A stretch of DNA of 17,134 nt from Chitinophaga pinensis (GCA_945868555.1 CAMBMC010000021.1:1-17134); one strand, 5' to 3'. Positions 7,920 through 16,065 are shown, numbered from the stretch's first letter. Numbers and translations are program-made. The notes: generated from the sequence alone by a model not told the origin.

Positions 7920-8756
7920 ATGGAAATGGAAAAGCTCTTTACTGAAATGCACGCCGCTCTGGAAAAAATGAATGCTGGCATATTGAACCGTGAAGAATTG
8001 GATCAACTTGTAGAAAATAGTAGAGAATTTTACGAGCGTTGTGTGATCGTGCGCTACAAAGCATACGAAAAAGACATCTTTGGAGAAATCCCCGTGTCTG
8101 TTCCTATGGCAGAAGTAAGCACTCCTGAACCCCAAGTTGAAATTCCTCAAATGATGGACATTGAACTTGAAAAAGATGCCAGTAACGATTTGGCCGAGGA
8201 TGAGGTAGATGATGTTTTGAATTTTGAATCTGAAGTGTTGTTCGAATCAGAAGAAACAACAGAACCCGAACCCGAGCAAGGAGCGATCGAATTTTCATTG
8301 TTTGATGATATTATTGAACGTGCCGTTGAAGAAATCGCTGACGAGGAAGAAGCTGTTGAACATGTATCCATCAGTTCAGTCACCACCGAAGAATTTGGCG
8401 TAAAAGAGGAGCATATCATCATGGAACAGGTGAGCATTCAACCCACACAAGAAGGAAATGCCGCATTTGTGAAACGCTTTTCTCCAACCGACCCATCCTT
8501 GACTGCCCAATTGAATATGAATCGATTGGACACACTTATTGGCTCATTTGGATTGAATGAGCGATTGAATTTCATCAATGGCCTTTTTGGAGGGTCAAGT
8601 GAAGCATTTTCAGATGCCATCAAGGAATTGGATGCGCAACATTCAAAGGATGATGCACTGATTAAAGCATCGGCCTACGCAGCACAATACGCTTGGGACC
8701 TAGAGGACGAAACCGTTGAAGAATTTGTGATCAAGTTAAAGCGTCGCCATGCATAA
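7920..8756 (+). CDS. Uncharacterised protein with acidic linker and conserved C-terminal region
   Basis: I do not recognise a function for this 278-residue, probably cytosolic protein; it has no signal peptide or membrane segment. Three parts can be seen: a helical N-terminus (1-55, with an EKLFTEMHAALEKM heptad-like stretch), a long, very acidic, low-complexity linker (~60-180, rich in Glu and Asp, with EPEPEQ), and a compact C-terminus (~195-277) containing LNERLNFINGLFGGSSEAF, AWDLEDETVEEF and a basic KLKRRH end. The C-terminal pattern resembles, from memory, hypothetical proteins widespread in Bacteroidota. The layout suggests two small modules joined by a flexible negatively charged tether. 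The preceding bases AAAAGGA could act as a Shine-Dalgarno; a second in-frame ATG lies at 7926. The stop overlaps the start of the M28 peptidase gene by 8 nt, so the pair is likely coupled. A one-mismatch -7 box (TAATGTTG, 7884-7891) is the only promoter hint. Confidence 0.8.
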   Translation: MEMEKLFTEMHAALEKMNAGILNREELDQLVENSREFYERCVIVRYKAYEKDIFGEIPVSVPMAEVSTPEPQVEIPQMMDIELEKDASNDLAEDEVDDVLNFESEVLFESEETTEPEPEQGAIEFSLFDDIIERAVEEIADEEEAVEHVSISSVTTEEFGVKEEHIIMEQVSIQPTQEGNAAFVKRFSPTDPSLTAQLNMNRLDTLIGSFGLNERLNFINGLFGGSSEAFSDAIKELDAQHSKDDALIKASAYAAQYAWDLEDETVEEFVIKLKRRHA

Positions 8757-10014
8757 GTTGCTGGTTGTTCTTGTTTGTAGCATTGGATTCGGCAGCTTCG
8801 CGCAAATCGAAGAAGTGCGCCGCATCACACAAAGACTATGTTCGCCTGAAATGCACGGACGAGGCTATGTAAACATGGGCGATTCCATTGCAGCAGCATT
8901 CATCGCGAATGAATTCAGCACTTTAGGCATTCAGCCCTTAAAGGGAGGCTACTTCCAAGAATTCAAGCATACCGTGAATACCTTTCCTGGGGCGATGTCC
9001 TTGCGCTATTCACAAAAACGCTTGACACCCGGCGTTCATTTTATGGTCGATCCGTCAAGTTCGGGCGTGGATGCCACCTTGAAGCCGAAAAAAGTTTCCT
9101 TAGAAACCATGCTCAATACAGATGAATTGGCACTTGAAATCCGGCGAATCAATAAAGACAAAGAACTCAATTGCATTGCACTAGATTTTACGAAAGCCAA
9201 GGGAGATACATTGAAAAAATTGGCCGGCCTGTCGAAAGAAATCGCGCAATATCTTCCTGTCATCGAAATTACCAACCAAAAATTTACGTGGTCAGTATCG
9301 AGTGAACGCTTGCCCAACCCACTTATTTACATTCAAGATTCTGCCTTTCAAGAGGGGCAAAACATAAAAGCAGATATTCAAACCAATTTATGGGAAGATT
9401 ATTCCTCACGAAATGTAATTGCCTATTTGCCCGGCACAAAAGGCGCAAAGAAAACCATTGTTTTTACCGCCCATTATGACCACTTGGGCCGCATGGGTGA
9501 ATTGACGTATTTTCCTGGCGCCAATGACAATGCCAGCGGCACCGCAATGTTGCTCACACTCGCAAAATACTTTAAGGAACACCCCGTGAACGTCAACATT
9601 CTGTTCATCGCATTTGCTGGAGAAGAAGCGGGATTATTGGGCTCAAAACACTTTGTAGAACATCCGACATTTCCCCTAAAAAAAATGAGTTTTTTGGTCA
9701 ATTTAGACATCATGGGAAGCGGCGAAGAAGGAATCACCGTAGTCAATGCCACATTGTTCAATGATCAATTCAAATTATTGCAGGAGATCAATACAGAAAA
9801 AGGCTTGTTGGCACAGGTAAAATCACGCGGACCAGCGCAAAACTCAGATCATTATTGGTTTACAGAAAAAGGAGTGCCTGCGTTTTTTATCTATACGATG
9901 GGCAGCAATAAAAACTACCACGATGTATTTGACACCTACGAGAATCTGACGTTTTCTGAATATTCCGACATCACCACACTGCTATCGGAATTTGTGCTTC
10001 GGCTGCCTCTTTAA
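8749..10014 (+). CDS. Exported M28 family zinc metallopeptidase
   Basis: The 421-residue product has a signal peptide (1-19, cut after SFA) and no type IX sorting domain at the C-terminus, so it is probably periplasmic. The M28 catalytic set is complete: HYDHLG (His242), GANDNASG (bridging Asp260), AGEEAGLLGS (base Glu292 and ligand Glu293), NLDIMG (Asp320) and SDHYWF (His368). Residues ~85-225 take the place of the insert/PA-like region seen in larger M28 aminopeptidases; it is not easily assigned. The family removes N-terminal amino acids from peptides or, in some branches, acts as a carboxypeptidase or glutaminyl cyclase; the substrate is not readable here. The ATG overlaps the end of the upstream gene by 8 nt. 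The stop codon is 3 nt from that of the converging saccharopine dehydrogenase-family gene, leaving no space for a separate terminator. Confidence 0.92.
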   Translation: MHKLLVVLVCSIGFGSFAQIEEVRRITQRLCSPEMHGRGYVNMGDSIAAAFIANEFSTLGIQPLKGGYFQEFKHTVNTFPGAMSLRYSQKRLTPGVHFMVDPSSSGVDATLKPKKVSLETMLNTDELALEIRRINKDKELNCIALDFTKAKGDTLKKLAGLSKEIAQYLPVIEITNQKFTWSVSSERLPNPLIYIQDSAFQEGQNIKADIQTNLWEDYSSRNVIAYLPGTKGAKKTIVFTAHYDHLGRMGELTYFPGANDNASGTAMLLTLAKYFKEHPVNVNILFIAFAGEEAGLLGSKHFVEHPTFPLKKMSFLVNLDIMGSGEEGITVVNATLFNDQFKLLQEINTEKGLLAQVKSRGPAQNSDHYWFTEKGVPAFFIYTMGSNKNYHDVFDTYENLTFSEYSDITTLLSEFVLRLPL

Positions 10015-10017
10015 AGA

Positions 10018-11349
10018 TCAATACGACTTCTCGCTAAAAGAAATACCCAATCCGTGCAGTTCTTCCAAGATCGGCGTATACACTTCGCGCTGAATGGGCA
10101 AGGTCACTCCTTTTAGTTGAATGACATTGTTGAGAATTAATTTTGCAGCGATGGCGACAGGAAGTCCAACCGTATCCGACATTGCAGTGAATGTCGCGTC
10201 CTTTCCAACACAAACCATAGCCGACGTTAATCGGTGCTTGTAATCGTTCAAACGGTATTCAAAATCATGGTGCATGACCAACATATCTTTGTCGTTTGGT
10301 TGCATTGCCCACTTTTCAACCAATAATTTTTCAAGCATTTGCGCCGGAGTTGCATCTTTAATTCCGAGGACCCTATCCTTGTCGAAGAACCCCAACCATT
10401 CAAAACGCGGGAACAAGTGTTGGCGGTCATCTCCTAAGAAACGTTTGAACTTGTCCTCAATTTGCACCGATGTTTTATACGGAAGGAATGAATTTATAAA
10501 GGCTCTTGGTGTCATGGTTTCCGAATGTTCCATCACATATAGATCATCTGTCATGCCCAATTCAACAAAAACATTCCATGCTTCGCAGAATCCTCTTCTT
10601 CTTAAGGTACCTCTATAAATGGTAGGTATTTCATCCAATCCGTAGGTTTTTCGGTAGGACAATGAGTCCCTGTTGGCATAGCCATCGAAGTCTCCGAAAC
10701 CATCAATCGTAATTTCCTCTATTCGTTCAAATACGCTAGAATAAGGGATGTATTTGTACTCCCCTTGCTCAATAAACTTCGCCGCTCCACCTTGCCCTGC
10801 GAGCACAACATTTCGTGGATTCCATGTGAATTTATATTGCCATGGGTTGTCGTCACTTTCTGGCGCGACGAGTCCACCACAAAACGATCGAAATGCCAAC
10901 AATTCTCCACCTTGATCCTCGATATGGTGAATGATTTTCATCGCGCTCATGTGATCAAGACCGGGGTCAACGCCAATTTCATTCATGATTAAGATCCCGG
11001 CCTCCTTTGCTTCTGCATCCAAGGCATGCATTTCAGGAGAGATATATGAAGGTGTAATAAGATTCTTTTTCAAGGCGATGCAATCACGGGCCACCTCGAC
11101 ATGATATCGGGCAGGCAACATGGAAATAACTACATCCGATTTTTCAATATACGGCCGACGCTCAGCGGTATCGATTGCATTGAACGAAAGCACCTCACCG
11201 TATGGATGACCATTGATTTTGCGTTTCACCATGTCTTGGTCTCGATCAACTACGCGCACCATCCAGCTGTTTTCTTCAGCATGCTCAAGCAAGTAGCGGA
11301 TCATCGATGATGCAGAAAGTCCAGCACCCAGTATAAGGATCGATTTCAT
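10018..11349 (-). CDS. Saccharopine dehydrogenase family protein (start moved to ATG at 11349)
   Basis: With the start used here the protein has 443 residues. It opens with a Rossmann fold, ILILGAGLSAS (4-14), for NAD(P), followed by VVDRD (33-37). IGVDPGLDHM (125-134) and SFCGGLVAPE (155-164) are typical of the saccharopine reductase branch (Lys9-like). Bacteroidota homologues are common, but which reaction they catalyse is not settled; lysine degradation or an amino-acid reductase role are possible. An in-frame TTG at 11376 would add nine residues, but that TTG is part of the -7 box TACATTTG at 11374-11381, so it would lie upstream of the transcription start. The ATG also fits the family's usual MK-ILILGAG beginning. 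The gene is divergent from yebC and converges on the M28 peptidase gene with a 3-nt gap. Confidence 0.88.
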   Translation of the reverse strand: MKSILILGAGLSASSMIRYLLEHAEENSWMVRVVDRDQDMVKRKINGHPYGEVLSFNAIDTAERRPYIEKSDVVISMLPARYHVEVARDCIALKKNLITPSYISPEMHALDAEAKEAGILIMNEIGVDPGLDHMSAMKIIHHIEDQGGELLAFRSFCGGLVAPESDDNPWQYKFTWNPRNVVLAGQGGAAKFIEQGEYKYIPYSSVFERIEEITIDGFGDFDGYANRDSLSYRKTYGLDEIPTIYRGTLRRRGFCEAWNVFVELGMTDDLYVMEHSETMTPRAFINSFLPYKTSVQIEDKFKRFLGDDRQHLFPRFEWLGFFDKDRVLGIKDATPAQMLEKLLVEKWAMQPNDKDMLVMHHDFEYRLNDYKHRLTSAMVCVGKDATFTAMSDTVGLPVAIAAKLILNNVIQLKGVTLPIQREVYTPILEELHGLGISFSEKSY

Positions 11350-11373
11350 TCGTTCGTTCTCTGATTTGAAGGC

Positions 11374-11381
11374 CAAATGTA
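11374..11381 (-). promoter_or_regulatory. -7 promoter box for the saccharopine dehydrogenase-family gene
   Basis: On the minus strand the bases read TACATTTG, a full match to the Bacteroidota -7 consensus TAnnTTTG. It lies 24 nt before the ATG at 11349, which would give a leader of about 17-20 nt. A perfect TTG at the -33 position is missing; CTG is the nearest at a spacing of 21. The box decides the start of the gene, because the alternative TTG codon is inside it. Confidence 0.6.
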
Positions 11382-11494
11382 CACAATCTCTTATAGGTCA
11401 GACAGCGATATTTAATGTAAATTATCCACATATGAAGAAATAAATATGAATTAAAAGAACGCGCTTTAAATAATAATTAGTAGCGATATATCCA

Positions 11495-11510
11495 CTTTTG
11501 ACCACAAAAG
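11495..11510. promoter_or_regulatory. Inverted repeat upstream of yebC
   Basis: CTTTTG-ACCA-CAAAAG is a perfect 6-bp inverted repeat with a 4-nt centre, about 45 nt upstream of the yebC start and just before its likely -7 box. It could be an operator or a chance dyad; nothing else supports either reading. The region around it is AT-rich. Confidence 0.3.
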
Positions 11511-11525
11511 CTAAGAGAAAAAACC

Positions 11526-11533
11526 TATTTTTG
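11526..11533 (+). promoter_or_regulatory. yebC: Possible -7 promoter box for yebC
   Basis: TATTTTTG matches TAnnTTTG in full and ends 22 nt before the yebC ATG. The nearest TTG upstream (11498-11500) gives a 25-nt spacer, longer than the usual 17-23, so only the -7 element is well supported. Confidence 0.45.
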
Positions 11534-11555
11534 TTCATCTAATTTTAAGATTGAC

Positions 11556-12266
11556 ATGGGAAGAGCGTTTGAATACCGCAGAGCCTCCAAAGAGAAGCGT
11601 TGGGACAAGATGTCCAAATTATTTCCGAAACTGGGAAAAGCAATCACAATGGCTGCCAAAGAAGGCGGAACTGATCCAGCGATGAATTCAAAGTTGCGCA
11701 CGGCGATTCAAAATGCCAAATCAGAGAACATGCCGAAGGACAACATCGATGCTGCAATCAAACGCGCGAATCAGAAAGATGTTAGTGCCTATACTGAAGT
11801 GATTTATGAAGGAAAAGGCCCACACGGTGTGCTAGTGATCGTTGAATGTGCCACAGACAATCCAACACGGACTGTTGCCAATGTGAAATCGTATTTCAAC
11901 AAAGCTGGTGGAGGTGTTGTGCCAAACGGTTCACTCGACTTTATGTTCAACCGCAAGTCTGTCTTTGAAATCATCAATACGGGAACCTTAGAAGCTGAAG
12001 ACCTTGAATTGGAATTGATCGATGCAGGCTGTGAAGAAATCGAAATGACCGAAGAGAAAATATATATTTATGGAGACTACACGGCTTTTGGTGCACTTGC
12101 TTCAGCCTTGGAAGACATGAACATCGAGGTACAAAAATCTAGTTTACAACGGATTCCGACTTCACCGATTGACTTGACGGATGATCAAATGAACGATGTC
12201 GAAAAAATGTTGGACAAGATTGAAGACGACGACGACATTCAGCAAGTATTCACCAATATTTCGTAA
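11556..12266 (+). CDS. yebC: YebC/PmpR/TACO1 family protein
   Basis: The 236-residue protein matches the YebC family from end to end. The start MGRAFEYRRASKEKRWDKMS is the Bacteroidota form of the MAGHSKW N-terminus. The helical domain 1 carries KEGGTDP and NMPKDNIDAAIKRA; EVIYEGKGPHGV and ATDNPTRTVANVKSYFNK begin domain 2. The C-terminal part ends in DDDDIQQVFTNI, as expected. The family was long annotated as transcriptional regulators (PmpR); the mitochondrial homologue TACO1 activates translation, and recent work on bacterial members points to helping ribosomes through proline-rich stretches. Acidic stretches near the end are normal for the family. It is followed by 84 nt and then the sprE-like gene on the same strand; I see no U-tract terminator between them, so readthrough is possible. 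Confidence 0.95.
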   Translation: MGRAFEYRRASKEKRWDKMSKLFPKLGKAITMAAKEGGTDPAMNSKLRTAIQNAKSENMPKDNIDAAIKRANQKDVSAYTEVIYEGKGPHGVLVIVECATDNPTRTVANVKSYFNKAGGGVVPNGSLDFMFNRKSVFEIINTGTLEAEDLELELIDAGCEEIEMTEEKIYIYGDYTAFGALASALEDMNIEVQKSSLQRIPTSPIDLTDDQMNDVEKMLDKIEDDDDIQQVFTNIS

Positions 12267-12311
12267 ATCCAAGAAAAGAACTTTCAGTTTAATAAAATAA
12301 ATTCACGCGAA

Positions 12312-12327
12312 GCAAGTTAATACTTGC
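12312..12327. other. Hairpin-forming inverted repeat before sprE
   Basis: GCAAGT-TAAT-ACTTGC is a perfect 6-bp inverted repeat with a 4-nt loop, 45 nt after the yebC stop and 23 nt before the sprE-like ATG. No T-run follows, so it is not a standard intrinsic terminator. It might be a weak attenuator, an operator or an RNA element in the sprE leader. Confidence 0.4.
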
Positions 12328-12350
12328 CTTAAATTGACCCTTAATCCCCG

Positions 12351-15014
12351 ATGAAGTATCGCCATGCATTCATAAAAACTTTCTCAGCAGGAATACTCTT
12401 GCTCCTTGTGATTGCGTGTAGTACCGAAAAAAACACCTTCATCAATCGAACCTATCACGGAACGACAGCGCGGTACAACGGCTATTTCAATGCCAATGAG
12501 TTGATGCGACTTTCACTGAATTCATTTCGTGCCTCCTTAAAAGAAAACTTTTACCAGACCCTTCCACTCGAGCCCTTGCCCGACGAAAAACAGGTTGTAG
12601 GGATGTATTCTGCCATCGACACCGCGATTGTAAAGTGCACCAAGGTGATTCAAAAACATTGTATGCCGTCCAATGATCGTCCGTCCAAAAAGAAGGAAGA
12701 ACACAATCCTTGGATCGATGAAAATTGGACAACCATTGGTATTGCTAGTTTTTACCGCCGCGATTACGATGCTGCCATTAAGAACTTCACCTTCATTAAA
12801 AAGTTCTACAGCAACGATCCGTCCATTTACATCGCTGAACTTTGGTTGGCACGTTGTTACATGGAAATCAACCGCTTAACAGATGCTGGATTTAGCATCG
12901 CCACGCTTCAAAAAGCAGCGGATGAGCTAGACGCAAAAGCAGCTGAAGAACCTGAAAAGAAAAGCAAGGCCAGCAAGAAGAAAAAATCAGACAAAGAAGA
13001 AGTAGCACCTGCCGAATTTCCGAAATCCATACGCTTTGAATTTGAGCAGATTAAAGCAGAATTTGCCTTAAGAAAAAATGAACCACAAAACGCCATTAAA
13101 TTTCTTGAATCCTCGTTGAAATATGCGAAAAAGAAACAAAAGGCACGGATTCACTTCATCATGGGACAGCTGTATGAAACAACAGGCAACCGTGATCAAG
13201 CAAAAGCCGAATACACCCAAACCTTGAAATACGGTGCGCCCTACGAAATGTTGTTCAATGCACGACTGCGCAGAGCATTTATGGGTGGTGACGAGAAGGT
13301 GCGTAAAGAACTACTAAAAATGCTGCGCGACGCAAAGAATTCTGAATTCAAGGATCAGATTTATTACGCCTTAGCAGACATTGAATTGCAACGTCAAAAC
13401 AAAGCTACAGCCATAGAATACCTTACACTTTCAGCGTTCTACTCCACAACCAATACCCGTCAAAAAGGAATGGCCTATGAAAAGTTGGGCGATATGTCCT
13501 TTTCGGAGCGCAATTATGTGAAGGCCCAGAAATACTATGACTCTTGTGGAAAAATCATTGACGACAGCTATCCAAATGCCGAAGGAGTGCGCAACAAGGC
13601 CTCCAATCTGGCAGACCTCGTCGTCGCTGTAGAAACGGCCCAATTTGAAGACAGCGTTCAGCGAATTGCGCGCATGAGTGAAGATGACCGAGAAGATTTC
13701 TTGAAAAAGGTCGTCAAGCAAATTAAAGACGAAAATGCGCGCAGAAAACGAATGGAAGCAGAGCGTCTGCGAGAACTTCAAGCCAATCAAAACAACTTCG
13801 CACAAACCGAAGGAGCTGGCAATAAGTGGTACTTCAACAATGCAAAAACACGCACCGACGGATTTGATGAATTCCGCAAACAATGGGGGACACGAAACAA
13901 CGAGGACGATTGGCGCCGCAGTGAAAAAATGGTCATGCTACCGACAACAAATGATATTGACGATACACTCGCTCCAGTCGTAGATAAAAATCCTGAAGTG
14001 AAGGCTGATTCGCTCACGCCAGAAATGCTTCTCGCCAATATCCCATTGACCGACTCAGCACTGCAAGCATCCAACAACCGTTTGCTCGAAGCTCTATATA
14101 ATGCAGGAGTGATATACAAAGAACAATTGAACGAACGCGACCTGGCTAAGAAACAATTCAACAGTGTCCTTGACCGACAATCTACGGGAATATTTGACAT
14201 GTCCTCCGCATTTCAGTTGTACAAAATGAATGAAGCAGACCCTACTGCTGCAGAAGTGCAAAAGAACTATTTGATCACCAAATACCCCAATTCCGACTAC
14301 GCCAACTACCTCCGCGATCCTGATTTCTTTGTTAAACGAAAAGAGCGCGAAGCCTTGGCTGAACAAGAATATGTTGCCGTATTGGAACGCTACAACCGCG
14401 CTGTCTATTTCCCCGTTATTTCGAAAGCCAATGCCGTGATTGATGGGGACAAGGAAAATGTTTTCCGTTCAAAATACATGCTCTTGAAGGCCATGTCTAT
14501 TGGTCAAACAAGTGAAAACAAGGAAGACATCAAACCCGTTTTAAATCAATTAATTGCTGAATACCCTGGCACCGATGAAGCGAAGCGGGCTCAAGAATTG
14601 CTCGACATCTTGAAGAATGGTTATTCCGCCAATCTGCCTGCTGACTTTAGCAAAAAGTCACCGTTCACGTATTCAGAAGGAGCCGAACAATGGGTACTTG
14701 TGATCCTAGGGAAAGATGACAATTCAAACCTATCAAAAACAAAAGTTTCAGATTTTCACCGTGAATTTTTTAGTCGTGACAAACTCAGTGTCAGCTCCAA
14801 AATATATGGAAGCGACCAAAGTATGATTCTCATTCAGAAGTTCAAGGATGAAAACGCTGCATCTGGATATGTCCGCGTATTTAAAGCAACACGTAAACAC
14901 CTAATGGATTTGCAGAAAGCACAAATCCTGATCATCACCCAAGAAAACATGAAGGTCCTTTTCGAAAAGCAAAACCTTCAAGAATACATGATTTTCTTCG
15001 AAGAAAACTATTGA
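12351..15014 (+). CDS. sprE: SprE/PorW-type TPR lipoprotein of the gliding / type IX secretion machinery
   Basis: The 887-residue protein has an N-terminal signal with lipobox LVIAC (lipid on Cys23). The next segment, STEKNTFINRTYHGTTARYNGYFNAN in outline, is characteristic of the SprE/PorW family. TPR-like helices follow (NWTTIGIASFYRRDYDAAI at ~125-143 and repeats between ~225 and 430, e.g. IHFIMGQLYETTGNRDQAKAEY). A Lys/Glu-rich low-complexity insert lies at ~195-220 and a charged coiled-coil stretch near 445-480. The final ~110 residues form a compact domain ending in EYMIFFEENY. In Flavobacterium johnsoniae SprE and in Porphyromonas gingivalis PorW are lipoproteins needed for type IX secretion; PorW is linked to the PorK/PorN ring. 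Length matches the family. The bactofilin ATG follows 2 nt after the stop. The secreted protein at 74-2320 would be a client of this pathway. Assignment is by recognised pattern, not by a search. Confidence 0.82.
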   Translation: MKYRHAFIKTFSAGILLLLVIACSTEKNTFINRTYHGTTARYNGYFNANELMRLSLNSFRASLKENFYQTLPLEPLPDEKQVVGMYSAIDTAIVKCTKVIQKHCMPSNDRPSKKKEEHNPWIDENWTTIGIASFYRRDYDAAIKNFTFIKKFYSNDPSIYIAELWLARCYMEINRLTDAGFSIATLQKAADELDAKAAEEPEKKSKASKKKKSDKEEVAPAEFPKSIRFEFEQIKAEFALRKNEPQNAIKFLESSLKYAKKKQKARIHFIMGQLYETTGNRDQAKAEYTQTLKYGAPYEMLFNARLRRAFMGGDEKVRKELLKMLRDAKNSEFKDQIYYALADIELQRQNKATAIEYLTLSAFYSTTNTRQKGMAYEKLGDMSFSERNYVKAQKYYDSCGKIIDDSYPNAEGVRNKASNLADLVVAVETAQFEDSVQRIARMSEDDREDFLKKVVKQIKDENARRKRMEAERLRELQANQNNFAQTEGAGNKWYFNNAKTRTDGFDEFRKQWGTRNNEDDWRRSEKMVMLPTTNDIDDTLAPVVDKNPEVKADSLTPEMLLANIPLTDSALQASNNRLLEALYNAGVIYKEQLNERDLAKKQFNSVLDRQSTGIFDMSSAFQLYKMNEADPTAAEVQKNYLITKYPNSDYANYLRDPDFFVKRKEREALAEQEYVAVLERYNRAVYFPVISKANAVIDGDKENVFRSKYMLLKAMSIGQTSENKEDIKPVLNQLIAEYPGTDEAKRAQELLDILKNGYSANLPADFSKKSPFTYSEGAEQWVLVILGKDDNSNLSKTKVSDFHREFFSRDKLSVSSKIYGSDQSMILIQKFKDENAASGYVRVFKATRKHLMDLQKAQILIITQENMKVLFEKQNLQEYMIFFEENY

Positions 15015-15016
15015 TT

Positions 15017-15397
15017 ATGCTCAAACGACGTGAACGACTTGCATTCGATAGCCCAGACCGAGTAAATCGACTTGTGGAAGGAACGAAAATCACTGGAGAC
15101 ATTGTTTCTGAATCCAACATTCGCATCGATGGAACAGTCGATGGAAATGTGAACTCAAGTGCCAAAATTGTGATTGGAGAAAATGGCGTTGTAACGGGAA
15201 ACATATCGTGCATTGATGCAGACATTGAAGGAACCTTGCACGGTGATGCACAGATCAACGGTGTATTGATCCTTCGGGAGAAAGCAAGCATTCATGGCGA
15301 CATCAATACTGTGCGCATTCACATCGAAGAAGGCGCTACCTTCAATGGTGCATGCCGCATGAACAGCAACAATTCCATGGCAGACAACCACGAATAA
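15017..15397 (+). CDS. Bactofilin (polymer-forming cytoskeletal protein)
   Basis: The 126-residue product is a bactofilin: short charged N-terminus (1-17), then a right-handed beta-helix core (~20-115) with the repeated pattern GTKITGDI, SNIRIDGTVDGNV, AKIVIGENGVVTGNI, ADIEGTLHGDAQI, and a short polar tail. Bactofilins polymerise without nucleotide, often at the membrane, and act in cell shape, stalk or polar-protein placement. The ATG at 15017 is preferred to an in-frame TTG at 15011, which overlaps the upstream stop codon and would add only two residues. It sits 2 nt after the sprE-like gene and 1 nt before atpZ, so all three are surely on one transcript. A role in placing secretion or gliding complexes is an inference from position alone. 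Confidence 0.92.
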   Translation: MLKRRERLAFDSPDRVNRLVEGTKITGDIVSESNIRIDGTVDGNVNSSAKIVIGENGVVTGNISCIDADIEGTLHGDAQINGVLILREKASIHGDINTVRIHIEEGATFNGACRMNSNNSMADNHE

Positions 15398-15398
15398 C

Positions 15399-15623
15399 AT
15401 GTCAGAAAAACGAAAAACATCTGCCTTAGCTCGATTTTCATCGGCCGGAATTCAAATGGGGATAATCATCGCCTTGTTCACCTGGCTAGGCACTTGGCTT
15501 GATGAAAAATACCACACAAAAACACCTTGGTTTACGATTGGACTGTCCTTATTTGGTGTAATATCCTCTCTGGTGATTGTCATCCGGGAAGTCATTCAAA
15601 TGGGAAAAGAGGATGAAAAGTAA
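15399..15623 (+). CDS. atpZ: AtpZ/AtpI-type small membrane protein of the ATP synthase cluster
   Basis: This 74-residue protein has two membrane helices (~15-34 and ~43-64) joined by WLDEKYHTKTPWF. The Asp after the first helix and the T.PW start of the second helix are the signature of AtpZ/AtpI proteins encoded ahead of F-type ATP synthase genes. Family members are thought to help c-ring assembly or magnesium handling. It follows the bactofilin gene by 1 nt, and its last codons overlap the next gene by 11 nt. The position two genes before atpB supports the assignment. Confidence 0.8.
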   Translation: MSEKRKTSALARFSSAGIQMGIIIALFTWLGTWLDEKYHTKTPWFTIGLSLFGVISSLVIVIREVIQMGKEDEK

Positions 15624-15990
15624 GCAGTACCTTAAACACCTATCTATTTCCTTATTTGCTGTACTTGCCTTTCATCACGCACTCGTCTACCTGCTGCCAC
15701 TTGGTCTTGACCCCCGCACAGCGCTCATTTACGATTCATTTCTTTTTTGCTTGTTTGCACTTGGCGCAGTAATTATTGCTCCGGCATTGAACCGCGACAA
15801 AGAAACGTTTGTTCTTCGGTTTTTGGTCTTGACCACCATTCAGATGCTCACGTTTATCGGGGCAATCACCGTGCTCATTGTCTTGCAAATCGACAACATT
15901 CGCCTGATTGGATTTCACCTCATTGGGGTGTTTATTCCACTTTTAACGATTCAATCAACGCTGCTCATTCGCTTGACAAAAGAACACTAA
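15613..15990 (+). CDS. Four-helix membrane protein preceding atpB, function unknown
   Basis: The 125-residue product is nearly all membrane: helices at about 9-29, 37-57, 66-91 and 97-119, with short polar loops (LDPRTALIYD, NRDKETF, IDNIR) and a KSKQYLKH start. I do not recognise a named family. Genes for small proteins like this occur between atpZ and atpB in Bacteroidota, so an assembly or AtpI-like role for the Fo sector is plausible but unproven. The start is taken as ATG at 15613, inside the end of atpZ; an earlier in-frame TTG at 15577 would add twelve polar residues deep within atpZ and is less likely. It is the last gene before the atpB promoter region. Confidence 0.8.
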   Translation: MKSKQYLKHLSISLFAVLAFHHALVYLLPLGLDPRTALIYDSFLFCLFALGAVIIAPALNRDKETFVLRFLVLTTIQMLTFIGAITVLIVLQIDNIRLIGFHLIGVFIPLLTIQSTLLIRLTKEH

Positions 15991-16065
15991 GACAGACGAG
16001 AAAACCTTCTTTAATCTATCCACTTTTTTCTGTTAATTAATGTTGATAATCTTCTACTCGACGAC

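Noticed and set aside
10018..11349. Lysine biosynthesis by the alpha-aminoadipate route
   Set aside because: Only a single family member is present, with no neighbouring genes of that pathway, so the family name does not prove the pathway.
13431..13883. 150-codon minus-strand open frame inside the sprE-like gene
   Set aside because: It is antisense to a coding region with clear family motifs and resembles no known protein; it is a shadow of the codon use on the plus strand.
15011..15016. TTG start for bactofilin
   Set aside because: It adds two residues, overlaps the upstream stop and is followed at once by a normal ATG at 15017.
15577..15612. TTG start for the four-helix membrane protein
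   Set aside because: It would overlap atpZ by 47 nt and add a polar stretch before the first helix; the ATG at 15613 gives a usual membrane-protein N-terminus.
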